Assembly (NCBI RefSeq): GCF_900458895.1
Contig: NZ_LR962863.1
Span: 1,612,001-1,676,000, forward strand
Reading direction: 5' to 3'
DNA from: Staphylococcus schleiferi
Lineage (GTDB): Bacteria; Bacillota; Bacilli; Staphylococcales; Staphylococcaceae
DNA: 64,000 bases
Both the position numbers and the translations under genes were made by a program. This document shows positions 43,373 through 53,229 of this stretch, piece by piece. Positions within the stretch are counted from its first letter, which is position 1. The number at the start of each line of letters is the position of its first letter. The notes beneath the pieces are model-generated. The model did not search any database, was not told where the DNA came from, and worked only from the letters and a program-made list of their open reading frames with translations.

Positions 43373-44539
43373 TTACGCTTCGCTTACAAGTTTAACGATT
43401 TTTTGAGCGCCTTCAGCCATAGTGCTAGCGGGTTCAATTGCTAAACCTGATTCTTTTAAGATTTTTTTACCTTGGTCTACATTTGTTCCTTCAAGACGAA
43501 CGACTAATGGTAATGTAAGTTCGACTTCTTTAACAGCAGCTACAATACCTTCAGCAATGACATCACAGCGCATAATTCCCCCGAAGATATTTACAAAAAT
43601 ACCTTTTACGTTGTCATCACCTAAAATAATTTTAAAAGCTTCAGTCACTTTTTCTTTTGTAGCGCCGCCACCTACGTCTAAGAAATTGGCAGGTGTACCG
43701 TTAAAATGGTTAATTGTATCCATTGTTGCCATTGCTAAGCCGGCACCGTTAACCATACAACCAATATTTCCGTCTAAAGCGATATAGGACAATTCATATT
43801 TAGAAGCTTCGATTTCTTTTGGATCTTCTTCATCCAAGTCACGTAGTTCCACCACATCTTTATGACGGAATAACGCATTGTCATCGAAGTTAATTTTAGA
43901 GTCTAACGCTAAAACTTCCCCTTCACCTGTTAAAACAAGTGGATTAATTTCAACAATAGAACAATCTTTTTCAATGAACACATTGTATAAAGAAATCAAA
44001 AATTTTACTGCTTTATTAATTGATGCTTTAGGAATGTTAATGTTAAACGCAATTCGACGCGCTTGATAAGGCGATAAACCTACGACAGGGTCGATTGTTT
44101 CTTTAAAAATCTTTTCTGGACTTTTAGCCGCAACTTCTTCAATTTCAGTTCCGCCTTCTTCAGATGCCATTAAAGTTACGCGATCTGTTGCGCGATCAAT
44201 CACAAAGCCAACGTAATATTCTTTTTGAATATCTGCACCTTCTTCGATGTATAAGCGTTTTACTTCTTTACCTTCTGGACCCGTTTGATGTGTAACGAGC
44301 ACTTTACCTAACAATTCATTCGCGTATGTTTCAACTTCTGATAAAGACTTAGCAATTTTTACACCGCCTGCTTTACCACGTCCCCCAGCGTGAATTTGTG
44401 CTTTTACAACATAAACATCTGTATCTAACTCTTTTGCTTTTTCTACAGCTTCTTCAGCTGAAAAAGCTACGCGCCCTTCTGGTACTGCTACGCCCATTGA
44501 GCGAAAAATTTCTTTTCCTTGATACTCATGGATATTCAT
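43373..44539 (-). CDS. sucC: Succinyl-CoA synthetase beta subunit (ADP-forming)
   Basis: A 388-residue ATP-grasp subunit that binds the nucleotide and succinate. The start [17 protein letters not shown] and [16 protein letters not shown] (about 46-61) form the ATP-grasp entry; the C-terminal ligase domain has [22 protein letters not shown] precedes the ATG. Transcribed from a near-consensus promoter that overlaps a cre-like site. Confidence 0.98.
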   Translation of the reverse strand: MNIHEYQGKEIFRSMGVAVPEGRVAFSAEEAVEKAKELDTDVYVVKAQIHAGGRGKAGGVKIAKSLSEVETYANELLGKVLVTHQTGPEGKEVKRLYIEEGADIQKEYYVGFVIDRATDRVTLMASEEGGTEIEEVAAKSPEKIFKETIDPVVGLSPYQARRIAFNINIPKASINKAVKFLISLYNVFIEKDCSIVEINPLVLTGEGEVLALDSKINFDDNALFRHKDVVELRDLDEEDPKEIEASKYELSYIALDGNIGCMVNGAGLAMATMDTINHFNGTPANFLDVGGGATKEKVTEAFKIILGDDNVKGIFVNIFGGIMRCDVIAEGIVAAVKEVELTLPLVVRLEGTNVDQGKKILKESGLAIEPASTMAEGAQKIVKLVSEA

Positions 44540-44578
44540 ACTCCATCCTCCTGTTTCTTAAGGTTAAGTTCAATTTCA

Positions 44579-44607
44579 ATTATAGGAAATGTAAGCGCTA
44601 TTGTAAA
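44579..44607 (-). promoter_or_regulatory. sucCD promoter with an overlapping cre-like operator
   Basis: Minus strand: TTTACA (44607-44602), 17-base spacer, perfect TATAAT (44584-44579). The spacer and -35 overlap TGTAAGCGCTATTG at 44590-44603 (plus strand), which matches the CcpA cre core TGWAANCGNTNWCA except for its last two positions. Placement across the promoter would allow CcpA to block transcription in glucose; CcpA control of TCA-cycle genes in staphylococci is known from the literature, control here is inferred. Confidence 0.7.
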
Positions 44608-44761
44608 CAGATAGACATAGAGTTCTCTCTATTTATCAGACTTTTAACACTGATTTAATCCATTTAATTTGAGCGCCTCACCTTTTAGTGCGCATGAGTG
44701 ATAAAAGGATGGCACAGAGAGAACCTTATGGTGGACGCATCTTTTCCGTATTGCATTAAAT

Positions 44762-44791
44762 TTCACTTTTATCGCAGTTGACTATGATAAT
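44762..44791 (+). promoter_or_regulatory. Possible promoter of the 44846 gene
   Basis: TTCACT (44762-44767), 18-base spacer, GATAAT (44786-44791). A weak -35. The strong ribosome-binding site AGGAGG follows at about 44833-44838. Confidence 0.35.
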
Positions 44792-44845
44792 ATGGACTTA
44801 GCTTTCCTTAAACATTGAAAGACTGAAAAATAGGAGGTATCTTTA

Positions 44846-45175
44846 ATGGATTTTAATACATATCAACAAAAAGCAATGCGAACTTTAAAAGATCATCCCG
44901 ACTTTCATAAACATATACAAATGGCCGTATTGGGACTTAATGGAGAATCTGGCGAAGTCGCGGATATTATCAAAAAGCATTTGTATCATGGTCACGACTT
45001 TGATAAGGAGGCTTTTAAAAAGGAACTTGGAGATGTATTGTGGTATCTTTCTACATGTGCATCTGCCATTGATACCGATTTGAATGAAATTGCACAGTTA
45101 AACATCGAAAAACTTGAGCGTCGTTATCCAAATGGCTTTAACCATCAAGATTCAATTCACCGCAAAGATTATTGA
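44846..45175 (+). CDS. MazG-family nucleotide pyrophosphohydrolase
   Basis: A 109-residue all-alpha NTP pyrophosphohydrolase. The E-x-x-E motif in L-N-G-E-S-G-E-V-A-D-I-I and the E-x-x-D motif in E-L-G-D-V-L-W-Y are the two Mg-binding helices, and the HLYHG-D-F-D linker is typical. Such enzymes degrade or scavenge non-canonical or excess nucleotides; the exact substrate cannot be told. It is the only plus-strand gene in this core stretch and lies between sucC and rnhB, convergent with the 89-residue gene downstream. Strong AGGAGG ribosome-binding site; ends at TGA before a bidirectional terminator. Confidence 0.88.
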   Translation: MDFNTYQQKAMRTLKDHPDFHKHIQMAVLGLNGESGEVADIIKKHLYHGHDFDKEAFKKELGDVLWYLSTCASAIDTDLNEIAQLNIEKLERRYPNGFNHQDSIHRKDY

Positions 45176-45222
45176 TATAAGATGCATTGTTTTGAAGCAT
45201 AGAAAAATGCATAAAACAAAGG

Positions 45223-45277
45223 CCGGAAATGAGTTTGCCATACATGTGATATGGCGACCTCACTTCCGGTTATTTTT
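45223..45277. terminator. Bidirectional terminator between convergent genes
   Basis: CCGGAAATGAG (45223-45233) pairs with CTCACTTCCGG (45259-45269), one mismatch; an inner TTGCCATA/TATGGCG stem lies inside. Followed by TTATTTTT on the plus strand and preceded by AAAAC-rich sequence. Located between the plus-strand MazG-family gene and the minus-strand 89-residue gene. Confidence 0.82.
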
Positions 45278-45318
45278 AAAGTTTATTATTCAGAGAAGCG
45301 GATGAATGATTTATCAAA

Positions 45319-45588
45319 TTACTTGTCTGCTTGGAAAGTGACTTGCGTGTCATCATCCATTGGGACATTAATCGTTTTTTGTTCATCTTCTGTTGATTCC
45401 ACAGCAAAATTATGGTCTTTTAATAGACGAATCAGGTCAGCTTGTTGTTCTTCTTCAATAGAGATATTTAAATTTTGTTCAATTTCTTGCTTTATTTTTT
45501 CTAATTTCTTTTCATCATGTGTAATCTCCACTTCTGTTTCTTCAAAGTGAACGAGTACTTTATACAATTTCTGTAATGTTTCATCCAT
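45319..45588 (-). CDS. Small acidic protein of unknown function
   Basis: An 89-residue acidic protein, rich in Glu/Asp/Lys/Gln, with two predicted amphipathic helices (about 1-45) and a short beta-rich tail with Gln/Thr (about 70-89). No motif was recognised. The start is set at 45588 (ATG), after AAAGGAA; a TTG 9 bases up is the alternative. The gene is bounded by the terminator at 45223-45277 and by rnhB upstream. It may be a staphylococcal family of unknown function; nothing more is claimed. Confidence 0.65.
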   Translation of the reverse strand: MDETLQKLYKVLVHFEETEVEITHDEKKLEKIKQEIEQNLNISIEEEQQADLIRLLKDHNFAVESTEDEQKTINVPMDDDTQVTFQADK

Positions 45589-45705
45589 AAATTTCAAATT
45601 CCTTTCTTTAATTGGAAATTAATTATAGTAAAACATAGTTTCACAAATTTGCAAACGAATACGATTAATTAACCTTCAAAATAGAATCAAATCAGTAACT
45701 CATTC

Positions 45706-46494
45706 TTATAGCTGCTTTGCGACGATTGACTTAATCGGTTCAAAACTTTTTCGGTGAATATCTGTCACACCGTACGCTTCCAAACCGTCTAAATGTTTTT
45801 TCGTTCCGTAACCGGCGTTATTTGAAAAATCATAGCCAGGGTATTGTTGATCATAAGACGCCATCAAATCATCCCGATATTCTTTCGCAATAATACTCGC
45901 TGCTGCTATTGAAACACTTCGAGCATCCCCTTTTATAATGGACTGCTGTGGTGCAGTGATTTTATCTAATGTCATCGCATCAATTAAATAATGCGTAGGC
46001 ACTACAGTTAAATTTTCAATTGCGCGATACATGGCTAATTTGGTTGCTTCATATATATTGAATTGGTCGATTTCTTGTGGTGTGGCCACTCCAATTTGCC
46101 ATGCACGTACGTTTGCTTGCAACTGTGTATTCAAGTTTTTGCGTTTAGCTGGGGAAAGTTGTTTAGAGTCATTGATACCGATATAGTGATGCTCAGGTTG
46201 TAAAACGACCGCACTCGCAACAACAGGCCCTGCTAAAGGTCCTCTACCCACCTCATCTATTCCACAAATCAATGCTTCCGGATGATGTGCTAAAATTTCA
46301 TTTTCAAATTGGCACATTTCATCATATTTTAATAGCTGTGCCTGTATTTTTTCGATTTGCTTTTCACGACTTAAAAAAATACGTTGTACGCCCTTTCGAG
46401 CATCATGATAATCCGGATGTGCTTTTAAACTTTGGATAGTTTGAATGGTTTGTATTTCTTCTTTGATTTGAGCAATGGTTTTTGAGGGTCTCAT
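45706..46494 (-). CDS. rnhB: Ribonuclease HII
   Basis: A 262-residue enzyme that cleaves at ribonucleotides in DNA and at RNA-DNA hybrids. The signature ICGIDEVGRGPLAGPVVASAV holds the catalytic D-E pair; later acidic residues lie in YLIDAMTLDK. Its N-terminal extension (about 1-70) is the normal Firmicute substrate-binding extension. It begins directly after the rbgA stop, so the two are coupled. Confidence 0.97.
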   Translation of the reverse strand: MRPSKTIAQIKEEIQTIQTIQSLKAHPDYHDARKGVQRIFLSREKQIEKIQAQLLKYDEMCQFENEILAHHPEALICGIDEVGRGPLAGPVVASAVVLQPEHHYIGINDSKQLSPAKRKNLNTQLQANVRAWQIGVATPQEIDQFNIYEATKLAMYRAIENLTVVPTHYLIDAMTLDKITAPQQSIIKGDARSVSIAAASIIAKEYRDDLMASYDQQYPGYDFSNNAGYGTKKHLDGLEAYGVTDIHRKSFEPIKSIVAKQL

Positions 46495-47358
46495 TTATTG
46501 CGCACTCAATTCATCATAAATATCGAAACAATATGTCCCTATTTTCGCATTTCTAATTTCATGAATAATCAATTCAATCACAGCTTCATAGTCTACTTCA
46601 TTTCCACGCTGTAAGAGGCCTCTTTTACGCCCAATTGCGTCAAACCATTCAATATTATCTGCATCACGCGGCACATCAATTTTATAATGTGCCAATAAAC
46701 CTTCATAATCATGTTCGATTAAAAACTCTAACCCATAAATGGCAACTTCATCCAAATGCACAATGCTATCTTTAATGGCACCTGTTAAACTTAGCTTTTT
46801 ACCAATTAACTGATCTTCAAATTTAGGCCATAAAATCCCTGGTGTGTCTAATAATTGTAATGATTGGCCCACTTTAATCCATTGTTGCTGCTTCGTTACA
46901 CCTGGTTTATTTCCTGTTTGTGCGATTGTGCGTTTTGCCAATTTGTTTATTAGCGTTGATTTACCTACATTTGGGATACCCACTATCATCGCGCGAATCG
47001 CTCTCGGTTTTAAGCCTTTAGCTTTTTCACGTTCGAATTTTTCTTTCGTTACTTCTATAGCTGCGACTTCGACCTGCTTTAAACCTTTACCGTGCTTAGC
47101 ATCGACCGCAACAGGATAGGCCCCTTTTTCTTTAAAAAATGTATACCACTTTTCCATTTCATTTAACTGAGACATATCTTTTTTATTAAAAATGACTACG
47201 CGTGGCTTTTGTTGAATCACTTCATCAATCATCGGATTTCTTGAACTTAATGGAATTCGTGCATCTACTAACTCAAATACAACATCCACTTTTTTTAATT
47301 GCTCTGTTACTTCTCTTTTCGCTTTGGCCATGTGACCGGGAAACCACTGAATCACCAT
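46495..47358 (-). CDS. rbgA: Ribosome biogenesis GTPase RbgA (YlqF)
   Basis: A 287-residue circularly permuted GTPase needed for late 50S assembly. Motif order is G4 (NKKD, about 59-62), then G1 (G-I-P-N-V-G-K-S-T), then G3 (DTPG), diagnostic of the permuted YlqF/YjeQ group. The C-terminal ANTAR-like RNA-binding region covers about 180-287. The start is set at 47358 ([13 protein letters not shown]), 8 bases after AAAGGAG; a longer in-frame reading to 47403 has no such site. Confidence 0.97.
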   Translation of the reverse strand: MVIQWFPGHMAKAKREVTEQLKKVDVVFELVDARIPLSSRNPMIDEVIQQKPRVVIFNKKDMSQLNEMEKWYTFFKEKGAYPVAVDAKHGKGLKQVEVAAIEVTKEKFEREKAKGLKPRAIRAMIVGIPNVGKSTLINKLAKRTIAQTGNKPGVTKQQQWIKVGQSLQLLDTPGILWPKFEDQLIGKKLSLTGAIKDSIVHLDEVAIYGLEFLIEHDYEGLLAHYKIDVPRDADNIEWFDAIGRKRGLLQRGNEVDYEAVIELIIHEIRNAKIGTYCFDIYDELSAQ

Positions 47359-47627
47359 AATTTTAAACTCCTTTAAATAATGCGCTAGACATCGTCTTTT
47401 CAATTTATCTATGTTATATTAATTATTGATTTTGATAGAAATATATCACTTTAAGTTGTTCTATTCATACGCATTCATCACGATAGGCTTTAACGTCTGC
47501 ATACATGAATCGCATGTATGGTCTTAGAATGCGATGAGGTACCTACACTACTTTAAGTATAATTAACTTGAACGTCAATAGCTATTAATCACACAACGTT
47601 TGATTCCATGAAAGCAGGTATTTTTTG
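47359..47627. other. Divergent intergenic region between rbgA and the GtrA-like gene
   Basis: 269 bases. An 8-base inverted repeat (CATACATG at 47500-47507 and CATGTATG at 47513-47520) could be an operator. A TATAAT at 47559-47564 (plus strand) could be the -10 of the cassette promoter; no good -35 partner was found. No gene is supported. Confidence 0.45.
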
Positions 47628-48011
47628 ATGTATAATATAGAAAGAATTACTGAAATTTTTAGGTTTATTCTCGTAGGTGGTATTAACACGATGAACTATT
47701 ACGTCGTATACCTTATCCTTTTAAACTTACTTCATATTCATTATCTTATTAGCCATATCGTTGGTTTTATTGTCGCTTTTGTTATTTCTTACTATTTAAA
47801 TTGTTACTTTGTTTATAAAGTCAAACCAACCTTAAAAAAGTTTTTAGCATTTCCGCTAACACAAGTTGTGAATATGGGCACTCAAACGTTACTTATTTTT
47901 ATTTTTGTACAATATTTAAATTTTAACGAATCGATTGCACCTTTTATCGGTTTAATTGTAACGATTCCAATCACTTATGTCTTATCTAAATATATCCTTA
48001 AAGATCGATAA
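47628..48011 (+). CDS. gtcA: GtrA/GtcA-family membrane protein (lipid-linked sugar flippase)
   Basis: A 127-residue protein with four hydrophobic segments (about 9-30, 38-57, 74-95, 99-120), the GtrA family pattern. In Listeria, Bacillus and S. aureus, GtcA-like proteins move C55-phosphate-linked sugar across the membrane for teichoic-acid glycosylation, working with a CsbB-type glycosyltransferase and a YfhO GT-C enzyme. No CsbB-type gene is in the window, so it must be elsewhere. ATG at 47628 follows AGCAGG; an in-frame TTG one codon before is possible. Starts the plus-strand cassette. Confidence 0.85.
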   Translation: MYNIERITEIFRFILVGGINTMNYYVVYLILLNLLHIHYLISHIVGFIVAFVISYYLNCYFVYKVKPTLKKFLAFPLTQVVNMGTQTLLIFIFVQYLNFNESIAPFIGLIVTIPITYVLSKYILKDR

Positions 48012-48029
48012 TATATAAAGTGGGGTTCA

Positions 48030-50657
48030 ATGATGAAGCGCTTTTTTCAATCTGTAAACATGATTATCACAGCATTGATTTTATCTTTAATAGGTCACGC
48101 GTATATCACTTATCGCTTTTGCGTTGATGGTTTATTGTTCACTGGGCCTAACGATGGTCTAGAACAAATGGTACCGATTCAGATGTTTTTATATCAAAAA
48201 TGGTCTGAGGGTACCTTTTTTTATGCGACCGATTTCGGATTGGGTGGAGATTTTTTTACAGATCTATCTTACTACTTTTCAACGAATATCATTTTCATAA
48301 TTACTGCACTTATAACTTGGTTATTACATCATTGGGGACTTGTCGATCCAACTCAAATGATGTATTGGTTGAAACTCGCACTGATTGTTTCAATTATAAA
48401 ATGTGCTTGTATTATCCTTGCGACATACGCATATGCAAGATACATAAACTTAAAACGTCACACTGCAATTTTATTTGCGTTTTTATTTGCAACTTCGCCG
48501 ATATATTTTCGATTTACAGTCTATTGGCCATTTTTCAGTGATGTATTCATTTGGATGCCTCTCCTTTTTTTAAGTATCGAGCGCTTTTTTAGAACTGGAA
48601 AAATAGGACTATTTGTGACTGTTGTCGCCATATCATTCATCAACAATTTTTATTTTGCTTATTATCAAGTGTTAATGGGTATCATTTATTATCTTTTGCG
48701 TTTAATTTACCAGCATGATGAAGATTTAATACGTCGAAAGCAATCTTTTGTTCCCCTTTTTATTGGGTCCATTTTAGGCGTAGGTGCAAGTCTTTGCTTT
48801 TTCTTTCATGGTGTTCACAGCTTTTTAAATAATAGCAGGATTCCTTATAGTGGCCGTATCCCATTCGTTGAGCCATTTAATTCTAGCTCAAATTTATTTT
48901 ACGATAATTATTTAATCGTTATATTATTCCTTACGATTCAAGCTTTGCTGACGTTTAAATTATACCGTCATTTTTATTTTAGACTATTTGCTATTCTAAG
49001 TTTCATCACGATTGTATGCGCATTTATTCCGTATGTTGACAGCCTCTTTAACGGCTTTTCTGCGCCACAAAAGCGCTGGCACTATTTAATCGCATTTGCT
49101 TCGAGTGGTTTAATCGCATGCTATCTCCATCACTTCAAATCTGTAGACTACAGAACGTATATCTTCACTTCTATTCCGGCAATTTTAGTTGTATGGATAA
49201 GCGCTTATTTTTATGAGCGCTATGTCGTTTGGATATATACGTTACCCGTGGTCTTTTTCATCGGGCTATTAGCCTTATTATTAAAAAATAAACCGAGAAA
49301 GTATATTTTCTCATTTCTATTCAGTATTTATTTGATATCGTTATTCATATTGACTTTACTTGTCTCTCTTGTTTTTACAAAGTATCAAATCTTTCATCAA
49401 GACCATGAAAAAAGGGCAAATCGGTTTTATGTACAAGCAAGTCTTTACAATACACCGCTTCAACAAGAACTTGTTAACAACATGAAGTCCCAGTTACGGG
49501 GCGGAGAACGTATCGATTGGCGAGTAAATGCGCAAGATAACACACCAATGTATCAGAATTTTAGAGGCTTAAGTCTATATTCGAGTATATTTGATCACCA
49601 TCTTGTAGCACTTTATTATCGCGAATTGATGATTAATTTGAAAGATGAATCTGTAAGCCGTTACCAATCGACAGGAAGCCGCTCCAATATCGCGAGTTTA
49701 TTTTCTGTTCGTTATCAAATGTTGAAAGATTATCAACATGAATTACCCGCAAACTTTAAATGGGTGAAACAACAAGGTCAATATCAAATATATGAAAATC
49801 AGGATATCCTTCCGCCAGTTCGTGTCATGAATCGTTACTATCGATCAAGTGATTTAAAACAGCCTTTAGATCGTGAACATGCCATGATTGAAGGTGTCGT
49901 CTTAGATAATAAAGGACACCCTTATCCGACAAAAGCCAGTAATCTTATTAAAAAGGTCTATCCTTCATATATTCATGCACATAAAATGGATGAGAATAAC
50001 ATTAAAGTCTCACAATCAAATGGTGGCTTGCGAATTCATGTTCCGTATGCGATTCGAAAAAATAATAAAGATTTTTATCTTATTGTTTATGTAAAAAAAG
50101 GATTGCCTGATAGTAACAGCACGATTACAGTAAATGGCTATCAAAACAATCGTTTGTTTAATGATTCCATTTATCGTACGGGTCAAAATGAATTATTATA
50201 TCGGACTCAGCCAGATGAAAATGGCAATATTCGTCTTCAATTTTCTCCTCAAGGTCTTTATCATTTCCAATTATGTGGTTTATACGGAGAAAATTATCAA
50301 ATTCTCAAAAATGCCAACCATCACATGAAGCATCATTTGGTGGAAAAACAAGGTAAATTTTTGATTCGTTTGAGATCACATCAGGGGGGTATGGCAGTTA
50401 TAAACATCCCTTATCGTCAAGGTATGGTCGCTAAAGTTGATGGTAAAAAGGTAAAGGTTGAAAAAGTGAACTATATGATGACAGGCATCCCAGTTTCAGC
50501 GCATGCAAAGGAAATCCAATTGACTTACCGTCCACCGTATTTTATAACACTGATTATCATTTCGATATTCAGCGTCGGACTTAGTTTCATGTTTAGCCGT
50601 TGGTGTCGACAACATTATCAAAAAAGAAAGAGTGAAAAAGTTGAAAAAGCAAACTAA
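48030..50657 (+). CDS. YfhO-family GT-C membrane protein, copy 1
   Basis: An 875-residue polytopic membrane protein. About 12 hydrophobic segments fill residues 10-445; a large extracytoplasmic part (about 450-840) is followed by one C-terminal helix (about 843-865). The first exposed loop carries the acidic pair N-D42-G in GPNDGLEQM, a candidate GT-C active-site Asp. Further family blocks are GLGGDFFTDLSYY and FNGFSAPQKRWHYL. In staphylococci YfhO adds GlcNAc to lipoteichoic acid from a C55-linked donor; a similar role for this copy is inferred. ATG at 48030 and 48033 are both possible. It overlaps the next gene by 26 bases. Confidence 0.9.
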   Translation: MMKRFFQSVNMIITALILSLIGHAYITYRFCVDGLLFTGPNDGLEQMVPIQMFLYQKWSEGTFFYATDFGLGGDFFTDLSYYFSTNIIFIITALITWLLHHWGLVDPTQMMYWLKLALIVSIIKCACIILATYAYARYINLKRHTAILFAFLFATSPIYFRFTVYWPFFSDVFIWMPLLFLSIERFFRTGKIGLFVTVVAISFINNFYFAYYQVLMGIIYYLLRLIYQHDEDLIRRKQSFVPLFIGSILGVGASLCFFFHGVHSFLNNSRIPYSGRIPFVEPFNSSSNLFYDNYLIVILFLTIQALLTFKLYRHFYFRLFAILSFITIVCAFIPYVDSLFNGFSAPQKRWHYLIAFASSGLIACYLHHFKSVDYRTYIFTSIPAILVVWISAYFYERYVVWIYTLPVVFFIGLLALLLKNKPRKYIFSFLFSIYLISLFILTLLVSLVFTKYQIFHQDHEKRANRFYVQASLYNTPLQQELVNNMKSQLRGGERIDWRVNAQDNTPMYQNFRGLSLYSSIFDHHLVALYYRELMINLKDESVSRYQSTGSRSNIASLFSVRYQMLKDYQHELPANFKWVKQQGQYQIYENQDILPPVRVMNRYYRSSDLKQPLDREHAMIEGVVLDNKGHPYPTKASNLIKKVYPSYIHAHKMDENNIKVSQSNGGLRIHVPYAIRKNNKDFYLIVYVKKGLPDSNSTITVNGYQNNRLFNDSIYRTGQNELLYRTQPDENGNIRLQFSPQGLYHFQLCGLYGENYQILKNANHHMKHHLVEKQGKFLIRLRSHQGGMAVINIPYRQGMVAKVDGKKVKVEKVNYMMTGIPVSAHAKEIQLTYRPPYFITLIIISIFSVGLSFMFSRWCRQHYQKRKSEKVEKAN

Positions 50658-53229
50658 AACGTTGTCCTTTAAAAAAGGGCTTAAACTGATGGTCGTTGCA
50701 AGTTTAGTGGGATTGATTGTTTATTTACCAGTCCTCTATCGCTTTATCGTTCATGGAATCATTTATAGTGGTAACGGAGACGGATTTAAGCAAATGATGC
50801 CATTCCAAATGTTTTTATACGATCGTTTTACTCATTTTAAGTCCTTCTATGATTTATCTTTAGGGCTTGGCGGTGATTACTTTACTGATTTAGCCTATTA
50901 TTATGCTACTTCTCCCATGATGTATCTTAATTTCTTATTTGTTGCTTTAGGACAATGGCTATTTCATATGCATCCTCAAGGGATTGCTTTTTGGCCTGGT
51001 AACCAAATATTTACGGCTTATTTACGGTGTATCATGACTTTTATCGCTGCATACGGCATGTTTAGAGCATTTGAGTTTAAACGTTATGAACGTTATTTAG
51101 GAGCATTTCTCTACGCAAGCTCTTCCGTCGTTTACTATTTTAATTTTACTTGGTCATTCTTTGGAGATATTTTAATTTATTTACCTTTATCTATTTGGGG
51201 CATGGAACGTTTTTTCAGAAACCGTAAAATCGGTTTGTTTATTATTGCGATTGCTTTAACTTTATATTCGAACTTTTATTTCAGTTATTACGAATTAATT
51301 GGCCTGACAGTCTACTTAATTTATCGTATGATACATACACATCCTAAAGATTGTGTCACAAGATGGCAAAAACTCTACCTGTTGATACCCGCTGCCATCA
51401 TCAGCTTTTGTATCGCTTCGTTTGGATTTATAACAGGCGTACATTCGTTTTTAAATAATGATCGAGAATCGAATGAGGTCATGATTTCGCCCATCATAGA
51501 TTTTTCTCAGAAATATCATATCTTTACAAATGGATTTTATATTACAGTTACATTTATTGCATTAGTTGCGTTATGTTCATTTAAACTCTATCGTCATTAC
51601 GAATATAAAATGTTTGCTGTTTTAACATGGCTTCTTTTAATTGGTTCTTTATCACCTTATTTTGATAGTGCATTTAACGGGTTTTCATTTCCACAACGAC
51701 GCTGGGTATATTTCCTTGCACTGACAACAAGTGCACTCATTACGCTATGGATTAAATATTTCAATGAATTGACACGCAGAGCGTTTTTACAGTCACTCAT
51801 CCCGATAATTCTTTTAGCTGTCGCAACCCTGCTCTTTTCGAGAGGTGCCATGTGGTGGATGATTGTCAGTATCATCATCCTAATCATTTTGAGTCATTAT
51901 GCACTTAGACAAAAGAAATTAACTCAAAACATGCGATGGATAATTCTAATCTTCTTTGTAGTACAACAATTTGTCCTACTTATCGATTATCATCATAATA
52001 ATATCGCACCTTATCAGTCAACAATGAAAGATTTGCAAGCTGCGAAATATCATAGTCCTACATTACAACGAGAAATTAACCGAATTAAACAACATCAGAC
52101 ATCTGTTGCGCGTATAGACTATATGGATCCTTATGCAGTGAATTCAAGTCTCATTTATGGGTTTAATGGTGTGGCGCTCTACTCTAGCATTTTTGATGGT
52201 CGTATTCTTCATTATTATGATAAAGAAATGCAGATTAATATGGAATATGATAGTAATAGTACTTATCGATTATTAGGCGATCGTGCAAACTTATATGCTT
52301 TATGGGGCGTTTCAGATCGTATCAAAAAAGCGCCAGATACACTTTTACCTTATGGTATGCAACCTGAAAACGAGATTAAAGATGGCAAAACAACATGGGC
52401 ACATGCTAAAAATCTTATCCAATATCCGAGTGCGCACTTAACAAACAAAGTATACAATCCTGACGACTTAAAATCGCCTCTAGATCGCGAGCAAGCCATG
52501 TTACAAGGGGTCGTGATGCCAGATGCAAAAGCGAATCAATCTTTTGAACCGAATACTAATTTCGTTTCTAAAGCAACCATTCAACCTCGCGATGCAACAT
52601 TAAAACAAGATCGCTTATCAGTTCATAAAAAAGATGGCGGCGTAGATATTCAAATCCCGCACCAACAACATTCAGCTTTTAAAGATTATTACATTGAGAT
52701 GGATGTTGAATTACTGAGCCCTAGTCTGCCACATTACTTAAAAGTGGATGATTTCTATCAAAGACGTACATCATTAAATTATGCCTATCGTCGTTTTGTC
52801 ACACCGGTTACAGTACGGGTTCCCGCCAAAGATACTGTTCAAGTCAAACTTAAGCAAGGGAACTATCGTTTCCGTGTTAAAGGTATATATGGCGAAAACT
52901 ATCAAACACTTAAAAAAGCTCAAAAAAGGGTACAGCCCGTTCGAATTGAACGCGGTGCACAACAATTGAAAGCACATTTTCATTCAAATCAAGCACAGTA
53001 CCTTGTATTACCTTTTCCTTATCGAGAAGGATTGTCAGCAGAAGCGCATGGAGAACCAAGAGCAGTTAAACAAGGCAATGGGCTAATGACGCTTATTCCT
53101 GTACAAAAAGGAGATACTGAGATAACACTACACTATGCTCTACCTTATTGGAAAACGTTAACAGGACTTACGTTGATCGGTCTCATCAGCGCATTATTGT
53201 ATCGAAAATGGTTAAGAAAAACGCATTAA
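50632..53229 (+). CDS. YfhO-family GT-C membrane protein, copy 2
   Basis: An 865-residue paralogue of the gene before it, with the same architecture: N-terminal multi-span membrane domain, extracytoplasmic C-terminal region, last helix at about 840-862. The shared blocks include GNGDGFKQMMPFQMFLYDRF (candidate Asp50), GLGGDYFTDLAYYYATS, FNGFSFPQRRWVYF and the LDREQAMLQGVVM signature. The start is GTG at 50632; no strong ribosome-binding site is seen and the 26-base overlap suggests translational coupling. Two tandem copies may act on different sugars or polymers; that is inference. Confidence 0.9.
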   Translation: MKKLKKQTKTLSFKKGLKLMVVASLVGLIVYLPVLYRFIVHGIIYSGNGDGFKQMMPFQMFLYDRFTHFKSFYDLSLGLGGDYFTDLAYYYATSPMMYLNFLFVALGQWLFHMHPQGIAFWPGNQIFTAYLRCIMTFIAAYGMFRAFEFKRYERYLGAFLYASSSVVYYFNFTWSFFGDILIYLPLSIWGMERFFRNRKIGLFIIAIALTLYSNFYFSYYELIGLTVYLIYRMIHTHPKDCVTRWQKLYLLIPAAIISFCIASFGFITGVHSFLNNDRESNEVMISPIIDFSQKYHIFTNGFYITVTFIALVALCSFKLYRHYEYKMFAVLTWLLLIGSLSPYFDSAFNGFSFPQRRWVYFLALTTSALITLWIKYFNELTRRAFLQSLIPIILLAVATLLFSRGAMWWMIVSIIILIILSHYALRQKKLTQNMRWIILIFFVVQQFVLLIDYHHNNIAPYQSTMKDLQAAKYHSPTLQREINRIKQHQTSVARIDYMDPYAVNSSLIYGFNGVALYSSIFDGRILHYYDKEMQINMEYDSNSTYRLLGDRANLYALWGVSDRIKKAPDTLLPYGMQPENEIKDGKTTWAHAKNLIQYPSAHLTNKVYNPDDLKSPLDREQAMLQGVVMPDAKANQSFEPNTNFVSKATIQPRDATLKQDRLSVHKKDGGVDIQIPHQQHSAFKDYYIEMDVELLSPSLPHYLKVDDFYQRRTSLNYAYRRFVTPVTVRVPAKDTVQVKLKQGNYRFRVKGIYGENYQTLKKAQKRVQPVRIERGAQQLKAHFHSNQAQYLVLPFPYREGLSAEAHGEPRAVKQGNGLMTLIPVQKGDTEITLHYALPYWKTLTGLTLIGLISALLYRKWLRKTH

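Noticed and set aside
47598..47621. GTTTGA-12-AGGTAT as a sigma-B promoter for the gtcA/YfhO cassette
   Set aside because: Each box is 5/6 but the spacer is short and the start would lie on the gtcA ATG, leaving no leader; the ribosome-binding site AGCAGG overlaps the putative -10. Not convincing.
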